From assembly GCA_052143655.1 (NCBI GenBank), contig JBKQSL010000495.1:1-21133 (forward strand): 21,133 bases of DNA, read 5' to 3'. Made by a program: the position numbers and the translations under genes. Within the stretch, counting starts at the first letter, position 1; each line of letters begins with the position of its first letter. The notes beneath the pieces were generated by a model that ran no database searches, had not been told where the DNA came from, and was given only the letters and a program-made list of their open reading frames with translations. This document shows positions 7,008 to 15,053 of the stretch, in pieces. The DNA is from CAVSUR01 sp052143655. Lineage in GTDB: Bacteria; Actinomycetota; Actinomycetes; Streptosporangiales; Streptosporangiaceae.

Positions 7008-8530
7008 AGCGCCGCCCCCGCGACCGACAGGCCGAAGCTGGCCTCGATGAACGGGAAGTCGGTGAGGATGTCACCGGCGAAGACCTCATGCATCAGCACC
7101 AGGTTGTGGAAAGAGGCCGAGCGCGGCCAGCAGCGGGCGATACGGCCGTCCTCGATGCGCACGTCGTAGAGCACCTCTCCCTGCGGCGCTTCGGCCCAGC
7201 CGACGGCCCGGCCGGTGACCACCTCGCACGGCACCAGCAGCGGACCGTCGCCCGCATCGTCAAGCTCGTCAGCTGCCTGCCGGAGCAGGTGGAATGACTG
7301 GCGCACTTCGTCCCACCGCACCCGCAGCCGGGCCAGCGCGTCCCCTTCGTGGTGCTCGCGCGGCGGGCCGAGGCCCAGCGCCGGGTAGGCGTCGTAGGGA
7401 CGGGCCCGCCGGGCATCGTCGGCGAGACCCGATGCCCGGCCGACCGGGCCGAGGGCGCCGTGCTGGCGGGCCCGCTCGGGCCGCAGCGGACCGGTGCCGC
7501 GCAGCCGGTCCAGGAAGGAAGCGGTTCCCATCAGCGCCGTCACGTCGCCGGTGATGGCCCGCTCCAGCCGGCCCAGCTCCGACAGCAGCTCAGCCGGCCC
7601 CAGGGCAGGCAGCCCGGACACGCCGCCAGGCACGACGACACCGCGGCCGAAGCGGCTGGCGCACATCCGGCTGACCAGCCTGGCCGCCTTCTCCTTGTGT
7701 GCCCCGAACCGCGCGGTCGCGACGGCCTGGCCGGCCGCGTCGGTCAGCCGCACGGCCACGTCCAGGTGCGCGAGCAGCCGCTCCAGCTCGGCATGCAGCA
7801 AGCGGACCAGCGCGGCACGCCACGGCACCTCGGCCCCGGCGATCTGCTCGACGGCATGGCAGTAGGCGAGGGCATGAGCGACCGAGGCAACCCCCTCGGC
7901 CCGCTCGGCCAGCAGCACGCCGTCCGTCGCGGGCAGCTGCTCGAGCCGCTTCTCGATGCCCCGGTGCTTGTAGAAGATCCGCATGTTCAGGTGCGCTATG
8001 TCCTCGCCGGGGGTCTCCACCAGATACTCGATGGCCTCCATCACCCCCGACCGGACGGGCCCGTGCGGGATGGTGAACATGCCCGGTCCCCGGACGTGCC
8101 GCGGCACGGAATGCTCATCCGGCCAGATGCCGCGCGGAAGTGACGCTGCCGCTCCCGGCTGCGGCCGTGGCGAGGACCGGCTGAGCAGCGGGAGGATCAG
8201 CGGCTCCAGCCGGGGATGACCCTCCGGCACGACGCCGAAAAAGTCATGAATCTGCCGCTCATACCAGAACGCAGCACCCACTGCCGGGGTGAGGGCAGGG
8301 TAGGAGCGGGCCGCGGCCGGAAGCGCGGCCTCTCGCGTCGTGATCCCTGCCGTGGTCGCCAGGTGCGCGGACAGCACCAGGCTGCCGCCCCGCCGGGTAC
8401 CGAGCATCCCGGCGAACCGGTGACCGGCGGCGACCTCGCGGCTGACTGTCTCGCGCAGGGCCGCTGCGCTGGCCAGCAGCGCGCCTCCGGCGGGCGCAGC
8501 CCCGGCGGCGGCGCCCGTCACGGGACTCAT
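7004..8530 (-). CDS. hyfG: Hydrogenase-4 subunit G-like large subunit (NuoC-NuoD fusion) without NiFe ligands
   Basis: The ATG at 8530 overlaps the previous stop (ATGA) and gives 508 residues; an upstream extension exists but would overlap hyfF widely. Residues 20-130 are a NuoC/HycE-type domain (AFWYERQIHDFFGV, GHPRLEPL). Residues 145-508 are the NuoD/large-subunit domain: RGPGMFTIPHGPVRSGVMEAIEYLVETPGEDI, MRIFYKHRGIEKRLE, LAYCHAVEQIAG. In true group 4 [NiFe] hydrogenases the N-terminal motif is ERxCGxC and the C-terminal one DPCxxC. Here they read ERAEGVA (209-215: Glu212 and Ala215 for the Cys) and SFGLSVAG (498-505), so no NiFe site can form. This is the mark of Ehr complexes, whose substrate is unknown, and of complex I NuoD, which binds quinone. 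Confidence 0.9.
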   Translation of the reverse strand: MSPVTGAAAGAAPAGGALLASAAALRETVSREVAAGHRFAGMLGTRRGGSLVLSAHLATTAGITTREAALPAAARSYPALTPAVGAAFWYERQIHDFFGVVPEGHPRLEPLILPLLSRSSPRPQPGAAASLPRGIWPDEHSVPRHVRGPGMFTIPHGPVRSGVMEAIEYLVETPGEDIAHLNMRIFYKHRGIEKRLEQLPATDGVLLAERAEGVASVAHALAYCHAVEQIAGAEVPWRAALVRLLHAELERLLAHLDVAVRLTDAAGQAVATARFGAHKEKAARLVSRMCASRFGRGVVVPGGVSGLPALGPAELLSELGRLERAITGDVTALMGTASFLDRLRGTGPLRPERARQHGALGPVGRASGLADDARRARPYDAYPALGLGPPREHHEGDALARLRVRWDEVRQSFHLLRQAADELDDAGDGPLLVPCEVVTGRAVGWAEAPQGEVLYDVRIEDGRIARCWPRSASFHNLVLMHEVFAGDILTDFPFIEASFGLSVAGAAL

Positions 8531-9993
8531 GCCGGCACCCGCAGCGCGGCTACGGCCCGGTCCAGCAGGCCGGTCAGTTCCCCGGGCGGGTGCAGGCCGA
8601 GGATGAGCAGCGCGATCAGGCCGGCGAGCACCGGTACCACCATCCATGCGCTCGGCTCGCCGCGGTCCGGGGTCGGCTCGCGGCGCGGTGTGAGCATCAT
8701 CCGGTTCGCCGCCACGGACAGCCCGAGGAACGCCACGGTGACCAGGATCACCAGGATGGCGGCCACCGCGTTGCGCGAGTCAGCCAGGCCTCCGGAGACG
8801 ATCTCGAACTCGCTGCGGAAGATCCCGAAAGGCGGTAGCGCGGACAAGGCGAGGATGGCACCCAGGAACAGCGGGCCGCTCCACGGGAGCAGGTCAAGGC
8901 CGCCGGTAACCGAGGAGATCTGCTTGCTGCCGAACTTCCGCACCAGCACCCCCGCGCCCATGAAGGCATTGCCCTTGGCCGCTGCGTGGGCGAGGACATG
9001 CAGCAAGACGCCGGCCAGCGCGACCGGCGCGCCGAAGCTGACCCCGATGGCCAGGATGCCCATGTGCTCCACGCTCGAGTACGCGAGCAGCCGCTTGTAG
9101 TCCTGCTGGTCGAGCAGGTAGAGCGCGGCGAGCAGCAGCGAGGCCACGCCGAACACCAGCAGCACGTCGCGGGGGAATCGGGGCCCCAGGGTGACTGCGG
9201 CGATCTGGTAGAACCGCAGGATCGCGTAGAAGCTGACAGCCAGCAGGGATCCTGACAGCAGCGCCGAGACCGGCGTCGGTGCCTCCGAGTGGGCATCCGG
9301 CAGCCAGGTGTGCACCGGGAAGAGCCCCACCTTGGTGCCGTAGCCGAGGACGGCGAGCACGAAAGCCAGCCGGATCGCCGTATCCGGCAGGTGCCCGGCC
9401 GCCCGCAGCAGCGGGCCGAACTCCAGGTTGTAGGACGCGCCGAGGACATGCGAGCCCGCGTAGTAGGCGAAGATCGTGCCCAGCAGTGCGAGTGCCAGCC
9501 CGGCGGAGGCGAGCAGCACGTATTTCCACGCCGCCTCCGCAGCGCCGTCGGTCCGCTCTGCGGCCACCAGCAGGGCGGACACGATCGTGGTCACCTCGAC
9601 GGCGATCCACAGCAGCGCCAGGTTCCCCATCGCCGGGGCGACCAGCATGGACCAGGCGAACAGGTTGAGCCCGGCCCAGAACAGCCGCGCGTACTGCTGA
9701 TCCTCGCCGCTGTGGCCGCCGGCGGTCCTGAAGTACCCGATCGAGTAGACGGCGACGCAGGCGTACACGAACGCGGTGGCGAGCAGGAACACCACGCTGA
9801 GCGCATCGATCCGGATGAAGCCCAGCATCCGCAGGTCCCGATGCGATGCGGTCGGGATCAGGGCCAGCACCAGCGCGAAGCTGGCGATCCCGGCCACGGC
9901 CGTTACCAGCCCGGCCAGCCGACCAGGCAGCCAGAAAGAGAGCACGGCCGCCGCCGCTGGCACCGCCAGCAGGATGATCACCACAGTGTTCAC
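8527..9993 (-). CDS. hyfF: Hydrogenase-4 subunit F-like proton-translocating membrane protein
   Basis: GTG 9993 lies 4 nt after the hyfE-like stop, behind GGGGGTGA, and gives 488 residues; starting earlier would add a non-membrane extension overlapping hyfE. The protein is a NuoL/M/N-type antiporter subunit. Visible features are the glutamate helix LLWIAVEVTTIVSALLV, the segment GYGTKVGLFPVHTWLPDAHSEAPTPVSALLSG with its conserved Lys, DYKRLLAYSSVEHMG, and HVLAHAAAKGNAFMGAG. About 13-14 membrane helices are expected. With the hyfB-like gene it makes two antiporter-type subunits, as in hydrogenase-4 rather than hydrogenase-3. It acts in the cytoplasmic membrane. Confidence 0.9.
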   Translation of the reverse strand: MNTVVIILLAVPAAAAVLSFWLPGRLAGLVTAVAGIASFALVLALIPTASHRDLRMLGFIRIDALSVVFLLATAFVYACVAVYSIGYFRTAGGHSGEDQQYARLFWAGLNLFAWSMLVAPAMGNLALLWIAVEVTTIVSALLVAAERTDGAAEAAWKYVLLASAGLALALLGTIFAYYAGSHVLGASYNLEFGPLLRAAGHLPDTAIRLAFVLAVLGYGTKVGLFPVHTWLPDAHSEAPTPVSALLSGSLLAVSFYAILRFYQIAAVTLGPRFPRDVLLVFGVASLLLAALYLLDQQDYKRLLAYSSVEHMGILAIGVSFGAPVALAGVLLHVLAHAAAKGNAFMGAGVLVRKFGSKQISSVTGGLDLLPWSGPLFLGAILALSALPPFGIFRSEFEIVSGGLADSRNAVAAILVILVTVAFLGLSVAANRMMLTPRREPTPDRGEPSAWMVVPVLAGLIALLILGLHPPGELTGLLDRAVAALRVPA

Positions 9994-9997
9994 TGCG

Positions 9998-10693
9998 TCA
10001 CCCCCGCAGGCTGGTAAGCCCGCTAGTCGACAGCGAGGCGGTCCGGCCATGATGAGTGCGGATCAGCAGGCCGAACACCACGACGGCCAGCAGCAGGTCG
10101 AACAGCAGAGCCACCTCCAGGATCAGCGGGAGGCTGGCCGCCACGACCAGGGCGGCCAGAGAGATCCCGTTCTCCAGCGAGAACAGCCCGATGGCCTGGG
10201 AGGCGACGTCCCGCCGGTGCATCATCAGCACGAACGACACCAGGACCACGGACAGGGACACCGACAGCGCGGTGGCTGGTGCCGCGCCCCCGCTGACCGG
10301 GACAGTGCTCGCGGCGAAGAACCCGAACGCCGCGACGCCGATCGCGATCAAGACGGTGCTGGCGAGCCCCAGGCCGCCGCTGCCCGCGATGTCCGCGCCG
10401 ATCTCCGGCATGTCCGCCGGGTCGGTGTCGCGCAGCAGCCGGCGCAGCACCGCCGGGATGGCCAGCACCTTGAGCACGATGGTGACCGCGGCCAGGACAT
10501 ACAGTTCCGGCAGGTGCCGGACGGCGCCGACGAGGACCGCCAGGGCAGCCAGCAGCGCGGACTGGGCCGCGTACAGCCGGACCTGGTCGCGCAGCAGCGC
10601 CTGGCGGAACATGCCGAACTCCAGGAGCAGGATGAGCACCGCGATCACGTTCGCGCCGCCGGTGTCAACGCCGGGGGCCTGCACCGCGTGCAT
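9998..10693 (-). CDS. hyfE: Hydrogenase-4 subunit E-like membrane protein
   Basis: ATG 10693 overlaps the hyfC-like stop in TGATG, with GGGAGG 7 nt upstream, and gives 231 residues, near the usual HyfE length of about 216. There are six to seven membrane helices. The family segment HRRDVASQAIGLFSLENGISLAAL resembles the NuoK-like core, with the conserved membrane Glu in LEN. A second membrane Glu lies in LILEVALLFD. The C-terminal tail (about 208-231) is hydrophilic. HyfE contributes part of the proton path next to the antiporter subunits. The mycobacterial counterpart is HycP (from memory). Confidence 0.85.
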   Translation of the reverse strand: MHAVQAPGVDTGGANVIAVLILLLEFGMFRQALLRDQVRLYAAQSALLAALAVLVGAVRHLPELYVLAAVTIVLKVLAIPAVLRRLLRDTDPADMPEIGADIAGSGGLGLASTVLIAIGVAAFGFFAASTVPVSGGAAPATALSVSLSVVLVSFVLMMHRRDVASQAIGLFSLENGISLAALVVAASLPLILEVALLFDLLLAVVVFGLLIRTHHGRTASLSTSGLTSLRG

Positions 10694-11655
10694 CAGCCAC
10701 CTCCCAGGTAGAGCGTGAAGACGCCGAGCACGGCGAGCAGGAAGGCGGCGGCGGCGAACTCGGTGATCTTGAACAGGCGCAGCTTCGCGAACGAGTTGTC
10801 GATGACCGCCACGACCACGCCCACCGCGCACGCCTTGGCGGGCAGCGCGATCATCGCCAGCAGCACGGCCCCGACTTGCTGCGTCGAGGCCAGGCCCCAG
10901 GGCGCTACGAAGACGTTGATCAGGATCGTGTAGAGGATCAGCTGCTTGGCCGCCGAACCCCACTTCAGCAGGGCGAAGTAAGGCCCGGAGTGCTCGAACG
11001 GCCGGGCCTCCTCGATCATCCCGAACTCGTTGGTCCCCGAGTGGGTCTCCACCGGGATCCGCCCGGTCTCGGAGAGGATCACCATGAACAGCGCCGCCGC
11101 GGCCAGTACGTGCGCGGGCCGGATGATCTGGCCTGCCGACGAGCGGACCGTGGCCGCCAGCGCATAGGGCAGGTCGGTTGCGGTCAGCAGTGCCACGGTG
11201 AACACCACGAACAAGACGACCGGCTCGGTGATCGCCCCGAAGGTCTTCGCCCGGCTCGCGCCCAGCTGGGCATAAGGGCTGCCGGTCTCCAGCGCGGCCA
11301 CCGCGACCAGGAAGCTGGCCAGCGACAAGATGAACCCGCCGCCCAGGATGTCCCCCATGTAGCCGAGCGGCAGCGGGAACGTGGTGAGCACCGGGATCAG
11401 CAGCGGCACTGTCAGGTAGCAGGTGAACGCGGCGACCGGAACGGCCAGGAACACCCAGCTTGCCCCCTCGGGGGCAAGCGCTTCCTTGCGGAACAGTTTG
11501 GCCAGGTCATAGTAGGGCTGCAGGACCCGCGGACCCCGGCGTCCCTGCAGCCGGGCCTCCACCCGCGCGATCACGCCCGAGATGCCGGGCGCGGCGCCCG
11601 CGATGGTCACGACCTGCAGGAACTGGATAACCGGGACCGGCAGCAGGACGCTCAT
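10693..11655 (-). CDS. hyfC: Hydrogenase-4 subunit C-like membrane anchor (NuoH/HycD family)
   Basis: ATG 11655 overlaps the stop of a 28-codon leader ORF (ATGA) and gives 320 residues, the usual HyfC/HycD length. It is a NuoH-family protein anchoring the redox arm to the membrane and forming the entry of the proton path. Conserved loops are ARLQGRRGPRVLQPYYDLAKLFRKE (about 29-53), SPYAQLGASRAKTFGAITEP, and the acidic loop ETGRIPVETHSGTNEFGMIEEARPFEHSGPY. About eight helices. The ribosome-binding site is weak (GGAA, 7 nt upstream), which fits initiation coupled to the leader ORF. It is the first structural gene of the operon. Confidence 0.88.
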   Translation of the reverse strand: MSVLLPVPVIQFLQVVTIAGAAPGISGVIARVEARLQGRRGPRVLQPYYDLAKLFRKEALAPEGASWVFLAVPVAAFTCYLTVPLLIPVLTTFPLPLGYMGDILGGGFILSLASFLVAVAALETGSPYAQLGASRAKTFGAITEPVVLFVVFTVALLTATDLPYALAATVRSSAGQIIRPAHVLAAAALFMVILSETGRIPVETHSGTNEFGMIEEARPFEHSGPYFALLKWGSAAKQLILYTILINVFVAPWGLASTQQVGAVLLAMIALPAKACAVGVVVAVIDNSFAKLRLFKITEFAAAAFLLAVLGVFTLYLGGG

Positions 11656-11738
11656 GCAAGATTCCGGGCAGAACTGCCAGGGCGGGACCACAGTCCCGCC
11701 CGATCATTGCCGGGCGGCCCCGGTACGGCTGTATCCAT
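11652..11738 (-). CDS. 28-residue leader ORF overlapping the hyfC start
   Basis: ATG 11738 follows a good ribosome-binding site (TGAGGAG, 8 nt upstream). The product is 28 residues, starting MDTAVPGPPGNDRAGLW and ending SARNLA. Its TGA (11654-11652) overlaps the ATG of the hyfC-like gene as ATGA, the same arrangement used between the operon's structural genes. The reading is rich in Pro and Gly, has no membrane segment, and holds a hairpin (11680-11701) that would be unfolded by a translating ribosome. It may be a leader peptide controlling or coupling translation of the operon. No homologue is known to me. Confidence 0.5.
   Translation of the reverse strand: MDTAVPGPPGNDRAGLWSRPGSSARNLA
11680..11701 (-). 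promoter_or_regulatory. Perfect 9-bp hairpin in the operon leader
   Basis: Arms GGGCGGGAC and GTCCCGCCC are separated by a 4-base loop (TGTG on the minus strand). It sits inside the leader ORF, 25 nt before the hyfC-like start. It could be an RNA hairpin acting as attenuator, or an operator palindrome on DNA. Confidence 0.5.
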
Positions 11739-11941
11739 GACGACGGCTCCTCACGCTCCCAGGACATGGGCACGGGTAGAAGCCATCAGCGAGAATAAGT
11801 CCCGCGGTTGAGGCGAGCTTCATCGCCAGCGGCCATTGTGGCCCATGGCCGATCGCGCCCGCAATCCGGGCCGGCCGCCCGAAGGGGCTAGCGGGGACCG
11901 CGGATTGCCGGCAGCGGGCCGCGTGCCGAGGCCCTCGGAAG
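11739..11941 (-). promoter_or_regulatory. Promoter region of the Ehr-type operon and 3' flank of the MutS-like gene
   Basis: These 203 bases separate the mutS-like stop from the leader ORF. Close to the mutS stop a short hairpin (CCGAG, 3-nt loop, CTCGG) may end the upstream transcript weakly. A GGCCAT-N8-ATGGCC repeat lies at about 11830-11849. The sequence has no clear -35/-10 pair that I can support, and no FNR- or CRP-type site. The operon promoter is expected here by position. Confidence 0.35.
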
Positions 11942-13480
11942 TCAGGGGTGAGCGGGCGGCGGGAAGGAGGATGGTGCGTCGTCCTGCTCTGCGAGCCATC
12001 CGCCGATGCGGTAGTAGATGTCCTGCCCGTAGCTGGTGGGCAGCGGCCGGGCTTCGGCGAGCTTGAATGTCCGCTGCCCGTCAGCCTGGCGCGGTGCGCG
12101 CAGGAACAGTGCTGCATCCGGGCGCTCGCGGTAGAAGCTGTCGGCCAGGTCGTAATGGTGGGTGACGAAGAACACCCTGATGCCTGCTTCCAGCAGCGCC
12201 CGCACGACCTGGCGGCCGATCTCTGATCCTTCCCGCTCGTTGGTGGCCGCGAAGGACTCGTTGAACAGGATCAGGCAGCGCGGGCTGAGCTGATCGGCGA
12301 TAACGCTCAGCCGCTTGAGTTCCTCGTCCAGGCGCCCGCTGATCATCGCTGGGTCTTCCTCGCGGATGAAGTGGGTGAAGACTTTCTGGCAGACGCTGGA
12401 TCGCAGTGCCCGGGCGGTCACGAACATGCCGCACTGCATCATCAGCTGGGCCAGGCCCGCGCTGCGCAGGAACGTTGACTTTCCGCCGGAGTTAGCGCCG
12501 GTGATGATCAGGAGCATCTTGCCGTCGCCGTCGATGTCGTTCCCGACTGCGTGGCCGGCTTGCAGCGCCAGGCTGGTATCGCGCAGGTCCGTGCAGGAGA
12601 ACTCCGCCAGGCTCGCATCCGCCGGAGCAGGGAACGCCGTCGGCTGGTTCCTGGCCGCTAGCTGCTCATGCAGGCTGAGGCAGCTGACGTAGAACCCCAG
12701 CTCGGCCCGCAGCATGATGAAGTAGCTGGTCACGTGGTCGGCTGACTGCGCCGCGGCGTTGGCGACCAGGTTGATCCCCCGGTTCGCGATGTCCTGCAGT
12801 GCCTCGGCTCCAGCCTCGTCGCGCGGCGGGATGGTGAAGGAATAGCTGGATCGCGGCTCGATCCCGAGGCGTTCTTTCCAGCTGCGCCGCGCATCTCCAG
12901 AGCGCAGGACGTAGCTGATCCCGGTATTGCCACGGTCGAGTTGCGCGCTCAGCAGCTCGCCGTTCCGGAAGCGCAGCTGCCCGAGGTGACGGCGGAGCGT
13001 CGCGAAGTAATCGTCGTCCAGGTCGCTCTGCAGACCGCGCAGCAGCGTGCTCAGCCCTTCGGAGGAGAACTTCCCGGCATGGCCGTCGGCGACACGGCGT
13101 AGTTCCCTGAGCCGGGCTATCAGGACCTCAAGCTGGTTGATCGCTCCGGCCAGGATGGTGCCGGGGTAGCGCGATCCCAGGAATCCCCACACGCCGCGCT
13201 TGTCCTGCAGGGCCGCGACGGAAATGCGGTACATGTCACGGATGATCTCGGGTGCGGCGATGCAGTCCGCGAGGATGTCCTGGCGGTAGCGGATGACCCG
13301 CACGTCAGCGACGCTGGTGAGCAGGACCCGCTGCGAGATGTCGAGCAGGAACTTGTCCCCTGCCGCCATTGCCGCGAGCACGGTGCCTAGCTCCAGGTCC
13401 TGGATCAGGTCGTCGCTGTTCGGCGGGAGTTCGGCGGTGAAGTCGAAGTCCTGGTCGGGATGCAGCAGGTGAGCCTTCAC
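11942..13480 (-). CDS. MutS-like ATPase 2 (core plus ABC ATPase only)
   Basis: The 512-residue product starts at GTG 13480, overlapping the first MutS-like gene's stop as GTGA. Residues 30-320 are helical and match the lever/core region of MutS-family proteins. Residues 320-450 are the MutS-type ABC ATPase: Walker A GANSGGKST (328-336), the segment FTHFIREED (368-376), Walker B CLILFNES (402-409), then FAATNEREGSE, and the switch histidine in VTHHYDL (439-445). There is no N-terminal mismatch-recognition domain, connector or C-terminal Smr nuclease, and the length is well below MutS (about 850). It is therefore not a standard mismatch-repair enzyme. It probably pairs with its operon partner. 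Its substrate is unknown. Confidence 0.82.
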   Translation of the reverse strand: MKAHLLHPDQDFDFTAELPPNSDDLIQDLELGTVLAAMAAGDKFLLDISQRVLLTSVADVRVIRYRQDILADCIAAPEIIRDMYRISVAALQDKRGVWGFLGSRYPGTILAGAINQLEVLIARLRELRRVADGHAGKFSSEGLSTLLRGLQSDLDDDYFATLRRHLGQLRFRNGELLSAQLDRGNTGISYVLRSGDARRSWKERLGIEPRSSYSFTIPPRDEAGAEALQDIANRGINLVANAAAQSADHVTSYFIMLRAELGFYVSCLSLHEQLAARNQPTAFPAPADASLAEFSCTDLRDTSLALQAGHAVGNDIDGDGKMLLIITGANSGGKSTFLRSAGLAQLMMQCGMFVTARALRSSVCQKVFTHFIREEDPAMISGRLDEELKRLSVIADQLSPRCLILFNESFAATNEREGSEIGRQVVRALLEAGIRVFFVTHHYDLADSFYRERPDAALFLRAPRQADGQRTFKLAEARPLPTSYGQDIYYRIGGWLAEQDDAPSSFPPPAHP

Positions 13481-15027
13481 GGGGTGAGCCGTTCCCTCAG
13501 CTGGTCATAGGTGACCTGGTGCTTGCGGGCGATGGCCAGGGCATAGGCCAGGCCGTCGGCGGGCTTGCGGATGATCTTGTAAGTGCGGTCGGCGGGGTTC
13601 CCCGGCACGATCGTGCTGGCCATGCTCACCACGCTGGGGCCCAGTGACGCCAGCTCGTCGATGAACGTGACGTAAACGCACAGCGGGCCGAGCTCCATGA
13701 CCTTCGCCAGCACCTTCTCGCCGAGGAACCGGGCGTCCCGCACCGTGGTGGAGGTGAAGATCTCGTTCATGATGACGATGCTGGCCGGGGTGGCCTCCAG
13801 GAGAGCCTTCCGGATTCTCAGCAAGTCGTCCTCCAGCTTGCCGGCCAGGTCGGTGAGGTCCTCCTGGCGCTCGAAGTGGGTGAAGATCCGGTCACCGAAG
13901 AACAGCCGCGCTGCGGTGCCGGGTACCGGGCAGCCAGTGCCGGCCAGGTGGTGCAGCTGGCCGAACATCCGCGCGAACGTGGTCTTGCCGCCCTGGTTCG
14001 GCCCGGACACGACGATCACGCGTTCCGGGCCGCTGAGGTGGAAATCGTTGGTCACGACCGCAGCACGGCGGGGAGCCAGCCTGGCCGCGAGGGCCAGGTC
14101 GAAGGTGTCGCGGGCGGATACCTGCTTGGACGCCGGCATGAGCTCCGGGTAGCAGAAGCCCAGCCCAGCCGAGCGCAGCGGCCTGATGTAGTCCAGGTAT
14201 GCCAGGTAGAACTGCAGTTCCCGGTCACACTGGCTGATCACCGGGTCAACAAACCCCGCGTGCCCGAGACAGTACTGGGCGAGGGCGGAGAATTCGTCGC
14301 GGAACAGCCGCGCGACCAGTTCGAGGATCTGGGCGCCGACATGGGTCATGGGCGGCCAGGCCCGGTACGGCACGCGGTAGTCCTTCGCCGCGCCCTGCTG
14401 GAATCTCTCGAAAACCTGCTGAATCTCGTTGCTGTAATCGGGCTCGCCGTCGTACCGGCTGGCCTCCACCCGCGGGCCCTTGATCCGGACCAGGTACCTG
14501 ACCTGAGCGAGATCGCGCTGGCGATCGGCGGTGTCCGAGGCCAGCCCGGTGAATCCGGCGGAGCTGGCGTACCCGGCCAGGTAATCGCGGAATGCGAGCA
14601 GGCCCCGCGAGCGGATCGGCCTGGCCGCCATGTCGTCGGCGAGCGCCCGCACCGCGTGGTAGTAGATCGCCGCCGCGTCGAGGAACCAGCCTTCCCGCTG
14701 ATGGACGGATTCCATCTTGGGCAGCTGCTCCAGGTGAACCCGGACCTCGCGCATCCGCCCGGCGAACTGCGCAACCGCATGAAACAGCTCATGATCTTCC
14801 ATATCCCGGAAGATCTCCTGGCGGTAACGCACGGTGCCGACATCTGCTGCCCGCCGGCTGAGCAGCCGCACGATGAGGTCGCGCTCTTCCCGCTCGCCGG
14901 CGACGGCTGCCACGATCTGATCGAGGTTGAGATCGGACAGGAAAGCCTGGCTGCCCTGGTCCTCAGCCTGGCCGGACACGTCTGTCCCGGCCCCCAGCAA
15001 ACTGGCGAACGGTGAATGCTCCGTCAC
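13477..15027 (-). CDS. MutS-like ATPase 1 (core plus ABC ATPase only), switch histidine absent
   Basis: The 516-residue product starts at GTG 15027 behind AGGAG (5 nt upstream), 26 nt after the dynamin-like gene. It shares the layout of its neighbour: N-terminal motif VRYRQEIFRD (66-75, compare VIRYRQDILAD in the partner), a long helical core, then the ATPase with Walker A GPNQGGKTT (342-350), FTHFERQED (382-390), Walker B SIVIMNEI (416-423) and TSTTVRDA (425-432). At the place of the switch His it has YVTFIDEL (452-459), with Phe instead of His. The two proteins are clearly paralogous but diverged, which suggests a heterodimer with two unlike active sites. No DNA-recognition or nuclease domain is present. 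Confidence 0.82.
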   Translation of the reverse strand: MTEHSPFASLLGAGTDVSGQAEDQGSQAFLSDLNLDQIVAAVAGEREERDLIVRLLSRRAADVGTVRYRQEIFRDMEDHELFHAVAQFAGRMREVRVHLEQLPKMESVHQREGWFLDAAAIYYHAVRALADDMAARPIRSRGLLAFRDYLAGYASSAGFTGLASDTADRQRDLAQVRYLVRIKGPRVEASRYDGEPDYSNEIQQVFERFQQGAAKDYRVPYRAWPPMTHVGAQILELVARLFRDEFSALAQYCLGHAGFVDPVISQCDRELQFYLAYLDYIRPLRSAGLGFCYPELMPASKQVSARDTFDLALAARLAPRRAAVVTNDFHLSGPERVIVVSGPNQGGKTTFARMFGQLHHLAGTGCPVPGTAARLFFGDRIFTHFERQEDLTDLAGKLEDDLLRIRKALLEATPASIVIMNEIFTSTTVRDARFLGEKVLAKVMELGPLCVYVTFIDELASLGPSVVSMASTIVPGNPADRTYKIIRKPADGLAYALAIARKHQVTYDQLRERLTP

Positions 15028-15053
15028 GTCAGCTCCTGTGCCCGCCGAAGCGC

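Noticed and set aside
4006..11655. Functional [NiFe] hydrogenase or formate hydrogenlyase
   Set aside because: All NiFe ligands and the small-subunit cluster ligands are missing, and no maturation or formate dehydrogenase gene is in the window.
11942..15027. Canonical mismatch-repair MutS or MutS2
   Set aside because: Both proteins are about 510 residues, without mismatch-binding, connector or Smr domains.
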